64,000 nucleotides of DNA from Synechococcus sp. RSCCF101 (lineage in GTDB: Bacteria > Cyanobacteriota > Cyanobacteriia > PCC-6307 > Cyanobiaceae). The stretch lies in NCBI RefSeq assembly GCF_008807075.1, contig NZ_CP035632.1, positions 2,852,001 through 2,916,000 of the forward strand, given 5' to 3'. Position numbers and translations under genes: made by a program. Under the pieces are notes generated by a model, which worked only from the letters and a program-made list of their open reading frames with translations, was not told where the DNA came from and searched no databases. Below, piece after piece: positions 21,176 to 30,802 of the stretch; the stretch's first letter is position 1; the number at the start of each line of letters is the position of its first letter.

Positions 21176-22075
21176 ATGGAGAGCTGGTGGCTTCTGAGCG
21201 GACCGGTGCCCTGGGAGCTCGAGGACTCCCTCCACTGGCTCCTCAATGACCAGGGGGTGAATCGTGTCGCCTTCGAGCGCGATCCAGAGCCCGGCGGCCG
21301 GCTCGCTCTGCGGGCCTGGCTGCCGGTGGCCGACTGGCCGGAGCTGCGGCGTCGCCGCCTCGATCAGCGCTTCTCGGAGCTGACCGATCTCTCCGGCGGC
21401 CACCTGGAGCCACTGGAGTGGCGGCAGGCGCCGGAGGAGGACTGGTCCAGCCTCTGGAAGACCCACTGGCGCCCGGACCCGGTCGGCGAGCGGCTGCTGA
21501 TCCTGCCGGCCTGGCTTCCGCTCCCCGATGCTCTGCGTCAGCGCCGGGTGATTCGGATCGACCCCGGCAGCGCCTTCGGCACCGGCAGCCATGCCACCAC
21601 CCGTCTCTGTCTGGAGGCCCTGGAGCGGCTCCAGCCGGAGGGCTTCCGCCTGGCCGACCTCGGCTGCGGCAGCGGGATTCTCGGGTTGGCAGCTCTGCGC
21701 CTCGGTGCCCGCTGCGTGCTGGCGAGCGACGTCGACCCACTCGCCGTTCGAGCCAGCCAGGCCAATGCTGCGCTCAACCAACTGGGGAGCCATCTCCGGG
21801 TGGTTGCAGGCTCGGCTGAGGCTCTGCAGGGGCTGCTGGGGGACGAGCCCGCCGATCTGCTGCTCTGCAACATCCTGGCGCCGGTGCTCGTGGATCTGGC
21901 ACCGGCGTTTCAGCCGCTGGTGAAGCCCGGCGGCCTGGCGATCCTCAGCGGCCTGCTTGAGGATCAGGAATCCACCGTGCTGGCCGCTGTCCGCGATGCG
22001 GGCTGGGAACGGCTCGACGTGGCGCGACGCGAACGCTGGTCGATGCTCCTGATCCGCAGCCCGGAGAGGAGCTGA
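21176..22075 (+). CDS. prmA: Ribosomal protein L11 methyltransferase
   Basis: 299 residues from the ATG at 21176; a GTG two codons earlier is possible. It methylates L11 using SAM. The N-terminal substrate-recognition domain begins WWLLSGPVPWELEDSLHWLL. The catalytic domain has IDPGSAFGTGSHATTRLCLE, the SAM motif LADLGCGSGILGLAALRLG and the NPPF-like CNILAPVLVDLAP. It is 33 bp downstream of serA on the same strand. Confidence 0.94.
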   Translation: MESWWLLSGPVPWELEDSLHWLLNDQGVNRVAFERDPEPGGRLALRAWLPVADWPELRRRRLDQRFSELTDLSGGHLEPLEWRQAPEEDWSSLWKTHWRPDPVGERLLILPAWLPLPDALRQRRVIRIDPGSAFGTGSHATTRLCLEALERLQPEGFRLADLGCGSGILGLAALRLGARCVLASDVDPLAVRASQANAALNQLGSHLRVVAGSAEALQGLLGDEPADLLLCNILAPVLVDLAPAFQPLVKPGGLAILSGLLEDQESTVLAAVRDAGWERLDVARRERWSMLLIRSPERS

Positions 22076-22286
22076 GAGCGCGCCGGGGTGTGAGGGGACG
22101 CGGCACAAACCAACGGTGCCGATCACTTTGGCTTATGGGGAATGGCTCATCCGATTGGCCTTCCATCGAACCCGACCCTTCTCATGCGATGCCGCGCCGC
22201 TTCCGAGTTAGGACAGGGCTGTCCTTCGGGCTCCGCGGGCTTCGGCCCAACCCTTTCACGGAGATCCGAATCGTCCCACCCCGTTC

Positions 22287-22586
22287 ATGGCTTCCTACAA
22301 GGTCACCCTCGTCAACGAAGGCGAAGGTCTCAACCAGACCATCGAGGTCCCCGATGATCAGTACATCCTTGACGCGGCCGAAGAGCAGGGCATTGATCTG
22401 CCGTATTCCTGCCGTGCCGGTGCCTGCTCCACCTGCGCCGGCAAGCTGACCACCGGCACTGTGGATCAGTCCGACCAGAGCTTCCTGGACGACGACCAGA
22501 TTGAAGCGGGCTTCGTTCTGACCTGTGTGGCCTACCCCACCTCCGACTGCACCATCACCACCCACGCCGAAGAAGAGCTCTACTGA
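22287..22586 (+). CDS. petF: Plant-type [2Fe-2S] ferredoxin
   Basis: 99 residues. Cluster ligands are Cys42, Cys47, Cys50 and Cys80 ([12 protein letters not shown], then LTCVAYP), in the CX4CX2CX29C spacing of photosynthetic ferredoxins. It carries electrons from photosystem I to FNR and other enzymes. The acidic surface ([24 protein letters not shown]) is typical. It has its own 211-bp upstream gap and two hairpins downstream, which suggests a monocistronic transcript. Confidence 0.97.
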   Translation: MASYKVTLVNEGEGLNQTIEVPDDQYILDAAEEQGIDLPYSCRAGACSTCAGKLTTGTVDQSDQSFLDDDQIEAGFVLTCVAYPTSDCTITTHAEEELY

Positions 22587-22649
22587 GCCCTGCCTCGCGC
22601 TGAGGTGTCGCGATCGAGGGGATCCGTTTCGGGTAGTCCCCTCAAGTCG

Positions 22650-22675
22650 AAAGCCACTCCCGAGGGAGTGGCTTT
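22650..22675 (+). terminator. Hairpin downstream of petF
   Basis: An 11-bp perfect stem pairs 22650-22660 (aaagccactcc) with 22665-22675 (ggagtggcttt), with a 4-nt loop cgag. The stem itself ends in three T. It looks like the petF terminator, though the T run is short. Confidence 0.65.
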
Positions 22676-22690
22676 CCCGTTGGGAGAGTT

Positions 22691-22721
22691 CGGCGGCATC
22701 CCATCAGCCGGGATGCCGCCG
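22691..22721. terminator. Hairpin between convergent petF and psbV
   Basis: A 12-bp perfect stem pairs 22691-22702 (cggcggcatccc) with 22710-22721, loop of 7 nt. It begins 17 bp past the psbV stop on the minus strand. No T run follows on either strand, so it may stabilise 3' ends rather than terminate by itself. Confidence 0.55.
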
Positions 22722-22738
22722 GGTTGGGATTCCTGCGA

Positions 22739-23251
22739 TCAGAAGTAGATCTTGCCGCCACCCCACTGGTTACCCTGAACCTTGGGAGCCACGAGGATGT
22801 AACCGGCGATGAGGCGGAGGTCGTCCTCATCGAGATCGCGCATCTTCACGAACACATCGCTGCTGCGCAGGCTGGGGTGGATGTCGGCGATGCTGAATTC
22901 ACCGTCGTACGACGTCGGATCCTTCATGTAGTCGACCAGTGAGGCCACCGAGTCCCGCGGCGGGGTGGCCAGAGCCAGGGCCTCGGGATCCAGACCCACG
23001 TTCTGGTTGGTCTTGGTGATGCCACCGGCATGGCAGGTGCCGCAGCTGTCGTTGAAGAGTCGGCGACCGGACTTGATCTCCGGCTCGGAGAAGGTCACCT
23101 CCGTTCCGCTGGCATCGGCCGGAACCGTGAGTGTGGCGGCGTCCCACTGAGCGGCCATCGCGGGCGCTCCGAGCCAGCTGATGGCGGCCAGAGGAAGGAT
23201 GAGCAGCAGCGGCCGCAGCCTGGACAGGAGGTGGGTGAGCAATCGGACCAT
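22739..23251 (-). CDS. psbV: Cytochrome c-550 (photosystem II extrinsic subunit)
   Basis: 170 residues. A signal peptide (about 1-34, ending APAMA) directs it to the thylakoid lumen. The haem-attachment motif CGTCH is at residues 70-74, and the DIHPSLRSSDVF region supplies the second axial histidine. The C terminus GGGKIYF is typical. It stabilises the Mn cluster of PSII. It is convergent with petF; rnz lies upstream on the same strand after 101 bp. Confidence 0.96.
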   Translation of the reverse strand: MVRLLTHLLSRLRPLLLILPLAAISWLGAPAMAAQWDAATLTVPADASGTEVTFSEPEIKSGRRLFNDSCGTCHAGGITKTNQNVGLDPEALALATPPRDSVASLVDYMKDPTSYDGEFSIADIHPSLRSSDVFVKMRDLDEDDLRLIAGYILVAPKVQGNQWGGGKIYF

Positions 23252-23352
23252 GGACGAAGCCGGTGGGGGTGCGTGGCACCGAGCAAAGCTCTTGTATCAC
23301 GCAGGATGGGCCCTCCGCTCACGGATCACGAACTGTTGCGCTGCGAGGGCTC

Positions 23353-24315
23353 TCAGACCATCGCGGCCGCCGGCTGGCGCCCCGCCTCCAGGGTGAGGAA
23401 ATCCCGTGCCAGAACCGTTTCGGGGAAGATCGCGCGGGCTTCGCTGAGCAGATCCTCCGGACGCTTTGCATTGCCCGGCGTGTAGCGCGGGCTGAGGTGG
23501 GTGAGCACCAGCTGCCCCACGCCGGCCTGAAGCGCCACCTGGGCCGCCATGGTGCTGGTGGAGTGGAGCCGCTGGAAGGCTAGATCGGCTTCGGCGTGGG
23601 AGAACGTGGATTCGTGGATCAGCAGATCGGTGCCGCGGGCCAGCTCCACCGCCTCCTCGCAATACACCGTGTCGGTGCAGTAGGTGATGCTCAACCCCTG
23701 CCGGTCCGGGCCGGTCAGCTGGCGGCCGTCCACCTGCCTGCCGTCGTCGAGGGTGACCGTCTCGCCAGCCTTCAGCCGGGCATAGACGGGCCCCGGGGCG
23801 ATCCCCAGCGCTGCGGCCTTGCTGACATCGAACCGGCCCGGCCGCGGCTCCTCATCCACCCGGTAGGCAAAGGCCGGGATGCGGTGGCGTAGGGGGGCGC
23901 AGCGCACCAGGAAGCCGTCGCTCGCCAGAACCGTCCCGTCGCGCTCGAGCGCCCGGGAGACCCGGTGGAAGCGAAGCGGATAGCCCAGTCGCGTCGAGGA
24001 GGTGCGCAGGGCCGATTCCACGAAGTCCTTGAGCGGATCGGGCCCGTAGAGGTCGATCCCGTTGCAGACGCCGGAGAGCCCGAGGCTCGCCAGCAGTCCG
24101 GGAAGCCCGAACACGTGATCCCCATGCATGTGGGTGATGAAGATCCTCCGCAGCTGGGAGACCTTCAGATCGGACCTCAGGAACTGGTGCTGGGTGGCTT
24201 CACCGCAATCGAACAACCACAGCTCGGATCGCTGGGGCAGCCGCAGCGCCACGGAGGACACGTTGCGGGCACGGGTCGGCACGCCCGAACTCGTGCCCAG
24301 AAAAGTGATCTGCAC
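23353..24315 (-). CDS. rnz: Ribonuclease Z (tRNA 3'-endonuclease)
   Basis: 320 residues from a GTG start ([20 protein letters not shown]). The metallo-beta-lactamase motif [15 protein letters not shown] (about 61-75) is followed by the tRNA-binding exosite region, [30 protein letters not shown] and VLTHLSPRY. It removes 3' trailers, and the encoded tRNA above lacks CCA, which fits. It is divergent from the SpoIID gene. Confidence 0.95.
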   Translation of the reverse strand: MQITFLGTSSGVPTRARNVSSVALRLPQRSELWLFDCGEATQHQFLRSDLKVSQLRRIFITHMHGDHVFGLPGLLASLGLSGVCNGIDLYGPDPLKDFVESALRTSSTRLGYPLRFHRVSRALERDGTVLASDGFLVRCAPLRHRIPAFAYRVDEEPRPGRFDVSKAAALGIAPGPVYARLKAGETVTLDDGRQVDGRQLTGPDRQGLSITYCTDTVYCEEAVELARGTDLLIHESTFSHAEADLAFQRLHSTSTMAAQVALQAGVGQLVLTHLSPRYTPGNAKRPEDLLSEARAIFPETVLARDFLTLEAGRQPAAAMV

Positions 24316-24406
24316 ACCTGATCACACCCAGCCCGCATGCTGCCATGCAGTGCACTGGCGGCGGTCGGGTGAGCGGTGCACAATCGGTTGCCCTGCAGAC
24401 GCCGTG

Positions 24407-25879
24407 ATGCGACGAGGTGGTCTGTCCGTTGCCCCCGCCCGGGGCCTGGCCGCGCTGGTCGGTGTGTGCGCGCTGCTGGCCAGCGCTCCGCTGGCGGCGC
24501 GCCCCCTGTCTCCGCACAACCGGTCCGGCCCCTCCGGACTCGATGCAAGCTCGGCGGTCGCCATGGGGAGCGATCCGATGATGCGCATCCTGGTGCGCCA
24601 TGGCCCCGATGTGACCCTTCGGGCCCCACGCGGCCGTGAGCTGGAGGTGCGCGACGGCAGCGGCCGGACGCTGGCCCGCCTGAAGGATGCTCAGCGCCTG
24701 CAGCTGCGCATGGAGGGCGGCGCGCTGACGGTTCGTGGGCCCGGGGCGGCCGGTTCAGGTCTCCGGGGAGCGCAGGCCGAGCTCTGGGTGCTCTCGGTTC
24801 CCGCCGCGGGTGGGGCGGCCGGGGGCGCCGCCGATGCCGGGGTGTGGCTCCATCCCCGCCGCTACCGGGGGGCGCTGCGGATCGTGCCGGCGGGTGAGGC
24901 GCTCGAGGTGATCAACCACATCCCGCTCGAAACCTACCTGCCGAGCGTGGTGGGTGCCGAGATGCCGGCCGAGTGGCCCCTGGCGGCGCTGCAGGCCCAG
25001 GCCGTTGCCGCCCGCACCTATGCCCTGCGCCACCGCGGGCGACGGGGTCGCTACGACCTGAAGGCCACCGTGGCCAGCCAGGTCTACAAAGGGGTTGAGT
25101 CCGAAACGGAGTCCACCCGCCAGGCCGTGCACAGCACGCGGGACCTCGTGCTCACCTTCCGCGGCCGGCTGATCGATGCGGTGTTCCACAGCAGCAGTGG
25201 TGGCCGCACCGCCTACAGCGGCCAGGTCTGGACGTCCCAGCTGCCCTATCTGATCAGCGTGCCCGATCACGACGAGCACAGCCCGGTGCATCGCTGGCGC
25301 AAGCCTCTCGATGCGGCCACGCTGCGCCGAGCCTTCTCCGAGATCGGCGGGGTTCACAGCATCCGGATCTCGGGAACGTCGCCCTCCGGCCGCGTGCGCC
25401 AGGCCCTCGTGCTCGGTCCCGGTGGTCAGCTCAGCGTCAGCGGTCGCGAGCTGCGCCGCCGTCTGGGCCTCCGCAGCACCCTGGTCACCTTCGAGCCGCT
25501 CCAGCCCGCTGCGCCCACCGCCGTCCCTGCGGACGTCGCCGCGGACCGCGCAGGAGTCCGCTGGCGGCCGGGGATGCAGCCGATGGTGGCCACTCGCTCG
25601 GTCTCCCCCTTCTCCGGCGAGATGGTCCCGGTGGCCCCTTCGCCCACCCTCCCGGTCCCGGAGACCCAGGCCATGGGTCTGGTCGCCGTCGGGCGGGGAT
25701 TCGGCCATGGCGTGGGCATGAGCCAGTGGGGTGCCCACGGGCTCGCGCTGCAGGGAGAGACTTACAGAACGATCCTGCGCCACTACTACCGGGGCGTTCA
25801 GATCACCCCCCACACCTCCATGGGTTCGGGGCCTCTGGCTCGTCTGCAGCCCGCCGGCCGGCGGGCCGCGATGCGCTGA
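24407..25879 (+). CDS. SpoIID/LytB-domain protein, predicted exported
   Basis: 490 residues from the ATG at 24407 (a GTG one codon earlier is possible). Residues about 8-32 form a signal peptide (GLAALVGVCALLASAPLAA). The SpoIID core is clear: INHIPLETYLPSVVGAEMPAEWPLAALQAQAVAARTYAL, with FHSSSGGRTAYSGQVW, and a final GRGFGHGVGMSQWGAHGLA. In sporulating Firmicutes SpoIID is a lytic transglycosylase for denuded glycan; in cyanobacteria it probably acts on septal or envelope peptidoglycan. A long variable insert separates the core from the C-terminal motif. NagB-like gene follows after 20 bp. Confidence 0.88.
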   Translation: MRRGGLSVAPARGLAALVGVCALLASAPLAARPLSPHNRSGPSGLDASSAVAMGSDPMMRILVRHGPDVTLRAPRGRELEVRDGSGRTLARLKDAQRLQLRMEGGALTVRGPGAAGSGLRGAQAELWVLSVPAAGGAAGGAADAGVWLHPRRYRGALRIVPAGEALEVINHIPLETYLPSVVGAEMPAEWPLAALQAQAVAARTYALRHRGRRGRYDLKATVASQVYKGVESETESTRQAVHSTRDLVLTFRGRLIDAVFHSSSGGRTAYSGQVWTSQLPYLISVPDHDEHSPVHRWRKPLDAATLRRAFSEIGGVHSIRISGTSPSGRVRQALVLGPGGQLSVSGRELRRRLGLRSTLVTFEPLQPAAPTAVPADVAADRAGVRWRPGMQPMVATRSVSPFSGEMVPVAPSPTLPVPETQAMGLVAVGRGFGHGVGMSQWGAHGLALQGETYRTILRHYYRGVQITPHTSMGSGPLARLQPAGRRAAMR

Positions 25880-25899
25880 GAGGCGCGATCCGGACGACC

Positions 25900-26649
25900 A
25901 TGGATGTGCGCGTGTTCGCCTCGCCCGAGGCGCTGGCCAAGGCCGTGGCCACGGAGCTGAGCCGGCGGCTGCTGGGTGGCGCTCCATGGCCTCTGGGCCT
26001 GGCCACGGGACGCACGATGGAACCGGTCTATGGACACCTCTGCCAGCAGCTGAAGGCCCATGGCTCCGGAGACGCTCTGGCGGGCATCCGTCAGCGCTGG
26101 TCCAGCTTCAATCTCGATGACTATGTCGGCCTGGACGCGGCCGATCCCGGCTCGTTCGCCGCGTACGTCAGGCGGCAGCTCGAGGAGCCGCTGGAGCTGC
26201 CGCCCGGGGCCTGCGACGGTCCCCGCGGCGAGGCATCCGATCCCCAGATCGAGGCCCGTGCCTACGGCGAGCGTGTCGCGGCCGCGGGAGGCCTGGGCCT
26301 GCAGCTGCTGGGCCTCGGTCTCAATGGTCATGTGGCCTTCAACGAGCCACCCAGCCCGCGTGACTGCACGGCCCGCGTGGTGACACTCTCCCCCAGCACG
26401 CGGCTCAGCAATGCCGGCGGCTTCGACACCGCCGCTGCCGTTCCCGCCCGCGCCATCACCCTCGGCCTGAAGGAGATCCTCTCGGCCCGCGAGCTCTGGC
26501 TCGTGGTGAACGGCACGGCGAAGGCCTCCGTTCTGGCCCGGGCCCTGCGGCAGCCGGCCGCAGCCGACTGCCCGGCCAGCTGGCTGCAGCAGCATCCCCG
26601 GTTCACGGTCTGGGCCGACGCGATGGCTGCCGCCGGGCTGCAGGGCTGA
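25900..26649 (+). CDS. nagB: Glucosamine-6-phosphate deaminase-like protein (NagB family)
   Basis: 249 residues. SSFNLDDYVGL, QLLGLGLNGHVAFNEPPS and the C-terminal ITLGLKEILSARELWLVVNG match the NagB/6-phosphogluconolactonase superfamily, and GHVAFNEP favours the deaminase (GlcN6P to Fru6P plus ammonia). It lies 20 bp behind the SpoIID gene, which would suit recycling of peptidoglycan amino sugar. A 6-phosphogluconolactonase activity is less likely but cannot be excluded from sequence. Confidence 0.85.
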   Translation: MDVRVFASPEALAKAVATELSRRLLGGAPWPLGLATGRTMEPVYGHLCQQLKAHGSGDALAGIRQRWSSFNLDDYVGLDAADPGSFAAYVRRQLEEPLELPPGACDGPRGEASDPQIEARAYGERVAAAGGLGLQLLGLGLNGHVAFNEPPSPRDCTARVVTLSPSTRLSNAGGFDTAAAVPARAITLGLKEILSARELWLVVNGTAKASVLARALRQPAAADCPASWLQQHPRFTVWADAMAAAGLQG

Positions 26650-26651
26650 GA

Positions 26652-27371
26652 TCAGGCCAGATTGCTGCTGACCGCCCGGACATCATCCAGGTTCTCCAGG
26701 CTGTCCAGCAGGTTGAGGCAGGCCGGCTCCAGATCGGCATCCACCGTGACGGTGCTGAGGGGCTGCCAGACCAGCTCCCAGCCTGTGACCGGCAACCCCT
26801 CGGCCTGCAGGCCCTCCTGCAGGGCCTGCAGGCGCTCCGGCCGGCCGATCACGTCCAGTCCCTCATCGGCGGGCCGCACATCCTCAGCCTCGAGCCTGGT
26901 GAGGAGCTCGAGCAACGGCTCGTTCTCCGCGTCCCCGGAGGCCAGGCTGATGACGGCCAGCTGCTGGAACAGGTAGCTGACGCAGCCGCTTTCGCCGAGG
27001 TTGCCGCCGTTCTTGCTGAAGGCCAGCCTCAGATCGGCCGCGGTGCGGTTGCGGTTGTCGGTCAGCGCCTCGACCAGGACCGCCATCCCGCCAGGCCCGT
27101 AGCCCTCGTAGCGCACCTCCTCGAGCTGGCTGCCGGCCAAGCCGGCCGCTCCCGAGCCCTTGGCGATGGCCCGCTCGATGTTGGCGGCGGGGACCCCGGC
27201 CGCACGGGCCTTGGTGACGGCCGTGCGCAGCTGGAAGTTGCCGGCCGGATCGGACCCGCCTCTGGCCGCGACGGTGATCTCGCGCGCCAGCCGGGTGAAG
27301 ACCACACCGCGGCGGGCATCCACCACCGCCTTGGTGCGCTTGATCTGGGCCCATTTGCTGTGACCCGCCAT
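26652..27371 (-). CDS. YebC/PmpR family protein (TACO1-like)
   Basis: 239 residues starting [22 protein letters not shown], the signature of the family. [31 protein letters not shown] and [22 protein letters not shown] are the conserved core. Members have been described as transcription regulators and more recently as factors that relieve ribosome stalling. It lies one base after the truB stop, so the pair is likely co-transcribed, and it is convergent with nagB (2 bp). Confidence 0.94.
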   Translation of the reverse strand: MAGHSKWAQIKRTKAVVDARRGVVFTRLAREITVAARGGSDPAGNFQLRTAVTKARAAGVPAANIERAIAKGSGAAGLAGSQLEEVRYEGYGPGGMAVLVEALTDNRNRTAADLRLAFSKNGGNLGESGCVSYLFQQLAVISLASGDAENEPLLELLTRLEAEDVRPADEGLDVIGRPERLQALQEGLQAEGLPVTGWELVWQPLSTVTVDADLEPACLNLLDSLENLDDVRAVSSNLA

Positions 27372-27372
27372 C

Positions 27373-28260
27373 TCACCCCCTCGCGTTGAGCACCAGTTTC
27401 GGCTGCAGCCACTCCCCGTCGGGATGGGCCATGCCGGCGAGGTCGCCCTCGGGCCCGAGCACCACCACCGGCCCGGGCTCGTCCGGTTCCGCCGCCCGGA
27501 GCCGTCGCCCGCACTGCCAGGCGGTCATGGCTTCATGATCCAGCCGGTGCCAGCGCCAGTGCCTCAGGGCCTGCAGGGGATCGAGCAGGTCCGGCGGTGG
27601 GGGCTCCGACAGGCGGGCCAGCGGCACCGCCTCGCTCTCCTCGAATCCGAGGGCACCCGTGCGGCGCAGCTCAGCCAGGCATCCCCCGCACCCGAGCAGC
27701 TGCCCGAGGTCGCGTGCCAGGGCCCGGATGTAGGTCCCGGCGGAGCAGACCACGCTCAGCTCCAGCTCCCCGCTGGCGGCGTCCCAGCGCTCCAGCTCCA
27801 GGGAGTGCACCGTCTGGCTGCGTGCCTGCAGCACGGCGGTCTGCCCCTGACGGGCCAGTCGGTAGGCCCTCACGCCATCCACCCGCACGGCCGACACCTG
27901 GGGCGGCACCTGCTGAATCACGCCCCGGAACCGCTCAAGCGCCGTCTCCAGCTCGTCGCGGCTGAGGTCGGGAGGCGGCTGACGCTCCAGCACCGCGCCC
28001 TCCAGGTCGTCGGTGTCGGTGCGCAGCCCCAGCTGAATGCGTCCCCGGTAGCGCTTGTCCTGCCGCAGGTAGGGCAGGAACCGGGTGGCGGCTCCCACCG
28101 CGATCGGCAGAACACCCGTCACGGCCGGGTCGAGGGTGCCGCCGTGACCGACACGCCGGAGGCCGTAGGCCCGCCTCACCCGGGAGACACAATCGTGGGA
28201 GGTCAGCCCGGCCGGCTTGTCCAGCACCAGAAAGCCGCAGGGCAGGCCCGAGCCGGTCAC
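27373..28260 (-). CDS. truB: tRNA pseudouridine-55 synthase
   Basis: 295 residues from a GTG start. [22 protein letters not shown] and [19 protein letters not shown] carry the catalytic Asp; [15 protein letters not shown] and [21 protein letters not shown] are the usual RNA-contact motifs. It makes Psi55 in the T loop of tRNAs. It is upstream of yebC on the minus strand and divergent from the transporter gene. Confidence 0.95.
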   Translation of the reverse strand: MTGSGLPCGFLVLDKPAGLTSHDCVSRVRRAYGLRRVGHGGTLDPAVTGVLPIAVGAATRFLPYLRQDKRYRGRIQLGLRTDTDDLEGAVLERQPPPDLSRDELETALERFRGVIQQVPPQVSAVRVDGVRAYRLARQGQTAVLQARSQTVHSLELERWDAASGELELSVVCSAGTYIRALARDLGQLLGCGGCLAELRRTGALGFEESEAVPLARLSEPPPPDLLDPLQALRHWRWHRLDHEAMTAWQCGRRLRAAEPDEPGPVVVLGPEGDLAGMAHPDGEWLQPKLVLNARG

Positions 28261-28296
28261 GCCGCTCTCACCCCTCGCTCCACATCAGCTGAACGA

Positions 28297-29082
28297 GTGT
28301 CTCACCCAGCAGTGCCGTCGGCGACGGACCATCAGGCGTTCCAGGAGCGGCGCGACCTGGTGTTTCTGCTGCTCTCGGGCCTGTTCCTGGGCACGATGGC
28401 GATGCTCAATCTGCTGGGCTTGACGCGGTTCCTGCTGCTGGGCTCCCTGGGCCGCTGGCCTCTCGTGGTGGCGGTGGGAGCGCTGCCGTACCCGCTCACC
28501 TTCCTCTGCACGGATCTGATCAGTGAGCTCTGGGGCGAGCGCCGGGCCGGCCAGCTGGTGTGGGTGGGCTTCCTGCTCAATGGCTGGATCGTGCTGATCC
28601 TCTGGCTGGGTGGCGTGCTGCCCGGGACCGATGGCTTCGGAGGCGGCCTGGGGCTGCCGGATCCGGCGGCCACCGGTGACCTGCCGGTGTTCTACGAGCT
28701 CCGCCGGCTCACCTTCGGAGGCGTGACGGCCTCGATGGTGGCCTACCTGGCCGCCCAGTTCACCGACGTGCGCCTGTTTCACTTCTGGAAACGCCTGACC
28801 GGAGGCCGTGCCCTCTGGCTGCGCAACAACGGGTCCACCCTGATCAGCCAGCTGGTCGACACCAGTGCGGTTGTGCTGATCAGTCATTACGGCGCCCACG
28901 TGCTGCCGGTGGACCCCGCTGCGGCACTGCCGCCCCAGTTGCTCGGCTTCATCGCCAGCGGCTATCTGTTCAAGCTCCTGGTCGCACTGGCGGACACCGT
29001 ACCCTTCATCCTCCTGGTGGGCTGGCTGCGCCCCTGGCTCGGGATTCCGGAGCCCGGGGAGGAGATCGCTCCCCAGGCGTAG
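28297..29082 (+). CDS. Queuosine precursor transporter-like membrane protein (DUF165/YhhQ)
   Basis: About 261 residues from GTG 28297; GTG 28312 is equally possible. There are about six transmembrane helices, with the family features GALPYPLTFLCTDLISELWGERRAGQLVWVG (helix 2-3) and LWLRNNGSTLISQLVDTSAVV. These match the YhhQ/DUF165 vitamin-like transporter family proposed to import preQ0/preQ1. Here the central loop FGGGLGLPDPAATGD is longer than in E. coli. Substrate is an inference from the family. Confidence 0.85.
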   Translation: MSHPAVPSATDHQAFQERRDLVFLLLSGLFLGTMAMLNLLGLTRFLLLGSLGRWPLVVAVGALPYPLTFLCTDLISELWGERRAGQLVWVGFLLNGWIVLILWLGGVLPGTDGFGGGLGLPDPAATGDLPVFYELRRLTFGGVTASMVAYLAAQFTDVRLFHFWKRLTGGRALWLRNNGSTLISQLVDTSAVVLISHYGAHVLPVDPAAALPPQLLGFIASGYLFKLLVALADTVPFILLVGWLRPWLGIPEPGEEIAPQA

Positions 29083-29107
29083 GTTCTGAGAGCACCGGCC
29101 TTCCGCC

Positions 29108-29863
29108 TTGACCGTCTCCCCATCGGCTGAACCGGCGGCGGACCGCTTTCTCGCCGACGGCTTCGATCTGAGGCTGCACCTGCAGGAGTACCTCGGTCTC
29201 GATTCCCAGACGCTTGAACAGCGGCTGCCCCACAGCCGGCAGGCTCTGGCTGCCCTCCATCCGGGCGGCTTCGATGAGGCCAGCCCGGAGCGCTTCTACG
29301 AGGACGCCGTGGGCACCAGTCATCTGCTGGAGCTGGCGGACTGGCATCTCGGCAGCTGCGACTACATCGCCGACACGATCCGGGTGATCGAGCAGGCGGC
29401 CACGGGGCAGGTGCTGGATTTCGGCGGGGGGATCGGTACCCATGCCCTGGCCGCTCTGGCCATGGAAGCCGTGGATCAGGTGTGGGTGGTGGATCTCAAT
29501 CCCCACAACCGGGCTTTTGTCGCCGAACGTGCCCGACGACTCGGTGTGTCATCGCGGCTGCACTGCTGCCGCGATCTCGACGACCCCGCGCTCCCGGCCC
29601 GCTTCGATACGCTCATCTGCCTCGACGTGCTGGAACACCTGAGCGACCCCGCCGGTCAGCTCGAGATCTTTGCCGAGCGGCTGACCGGAACCGGCGTGGC
29701 GGCGCTGAACTGGTACTTCTTCAAGGGGTTCTCAGGCGAGTACCCCTTTCACTACGACGACCCCGAACTGGTCGAGCGGTTCTTCCAGACGCTTCAGAGT
29801 CGCTACCTCGAGGTGTTTCACCCCTACCTGATCACCACCCGTCTGTACCGGCGTCAGCGTTGA
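29108..29863 (+). CDS. SAM-dependent class I methyltransferase
   Basis: 251 residues from a TTG start. The SAM motif GQVLDFGGGIGTHALAALAM (about 99-118), VVDLNPHNRAFV for motif II and LICLDVLEHLSDPAGQL for the post-motif region are clear. The N-terminal 95 residues are helical and not typical of a known target class. The end of the gene forms one arm of a 15-bp hairpin that spans the stop codon. The substrate cannot be told; the adjacent transporter gene (25 bp upstream) may be co-transcribed. Confidence 0.82.
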   Translation: MTVSPSAEPAADRFLADGFDLRLHLQEYLGLDSQTLEQRLPHSRQALAALHPGGFDEASPERFYEDAVGTSHLLELADWHLGSCDYIADTIRVIEQAATGQVLDFGGGIGTHALAALAMEAVDQVWVVDLNPHNRAFVAERARRLGVSSRLHCCRDLDDPALPARFDTLICLDVLEHLSDPAGQLEIFAERLTGTGVAALNWYFFKGFSGEYPFHYDDPELVERFFQTLQSRYLEVFHPYLITTRLYRRQR

Positions 29864-29880
29864 GGCGCCGGTACAGACGG
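29839..29880. terminator. 15-bp hairpin across the methyltransferase stop codon
   Basis: 29839-29853 (ccgtctgtaccggcg) is the exact reverse complement of 29866-29880, loop 12 nt that contains the TGA stop. It lies between the convergent methyltransferase and rpmA genes. There is no T run, so a role as a bidirectional 3'-end structure is likely but not shown. Confidence 0.65.
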
Positions 29881-29929
29881 TGGGGTCATCGCTTGCTGAG
29901 GCCAGGCTGGCGGTCAGCCGGGCTTCCGC

Positions 29930-30193
29930 TCAGGCCCCGACGACCGAGATGCGCTTGCGCTGGCGCAGACCGCGGCGGATCGTCTGGAACTGAACGGTTC
30001 CCTCAACAAGGGCGAAGAGGGTGTCGTCCTTGCCGAGACCCACGTTCACGCCGGGCAGAACACTGGTGCCCCGCTGACGGATGAGGATCGCGCCGGGACG
30101 CACATGCTCGCCTCCGTAGGCCTTCACGCCGAGGCGCTTGGCGTTGGAGTCGCGGCCGTTGCGGGTGGAGCCGGTGCCTTTCTTGTGAGCCAT
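29930..30193 (-). CDS. rpmA: 50S ribosomal protein L27
   Basis: 87 residues. [20 protein letters not shown] and [24 protein letters not shown] are the standard L27 start, without the cleaved N-terminal extension of Firmicutes. It lies 58 bp after rplU on the same strand, as in most bacteria. Confidence 0.97.
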   Translation of the reverse strand: MAHKKGTGSTRNGRDSNAKRLGVKAYGGEHVRPGAILIRQRGTSVLPGVNVGLGKDDTLFALVEGTVQFQTIRRGLRQRKRISVVGA

Positions 30194-30251
30194 TCGCTGA
30201 TGGGGACGCTGGAGGGAAGGGAAATGGTGGAGTTGGGCCTGTGCCGAGGCC

Positions 30252-30620
30252 TCAGCTCAGGGGCTTGCCGGCCATTGTGATGGCGGTGACGCTCACGCGG
30301 GTGAGTTCCTGGCGATGGCCGTTCTTGCGGCGCGTCTTCTTCTTGGGCCGCATCTTGTAGACGGTCACCTTGGGGCCGCGGCGGTGGGAGAGCACGGTGA
30401 GCTGAACGGCTGCGCCCTCCACGGTGGGCTGTCCGACGAGGGACTGATCCCCGTGACGGACCAGGAGCACGTCGGTCAGCTCAAGGGTGTCACCGGCTTC
30501 GGCCTGAATCCTGTCGACGTCGTAGTAACGCCCGGGTTGCAGCCACATCTGCTGACCGGAGGTCTCGACGATGGCGTACAGGGAGGTGGCCGCCGTCTCC
30601 GGGGCCGTTGTGCTGGTCAT
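30252..30620 (-). CDS. rplU: 50S ribosomal protein L21
   Basis: 122 residues from the ATG at 30620. [24 protein letters not shown] and [20 protein letters not shown] are diagnostic. An upstream in-frame start at 30656 would add 12 residues without conservation. The L21-L27 pair is divergent from kaiA, and the 182-bp gap must hold both promoters. Confidence 0.96.
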   Translation of the reverse strand: MTSTTAPETAATSLYAIVETSGQQMWLQPGRYYDVDRIQAEAGDTLELTDVLLVRHGDQSLVGQPTVEGAAVQLTVLSHRRGPKVTVYKMRPKKKTRRKNGHRQELTRVSVTAITMAGKPLS

Positions 30621-30802
30621 GGGCGTCGGGGAGCTCCTGAACACGGCTGCCGGCACCGGTTCCTCACGCCGCTGATCCGGCGGAAGAGGGCGGTGAGCGG
30701 CGATTGCCGGCCGCTTCAGATCGCTTGTGAAATCAAACAGAGATTTTCGGGCGACGGACGGGGCCCTGTCAACATTGACCTCAGCTGGGACACGCCGAAC
30801 GC

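Noticed and set aside
22076-22286. Possible small photosystem gene in the petF leader
   Set aside because: No short frame with a hydrophobic segment and start site could be defended; the region is better read as promoter and leader.
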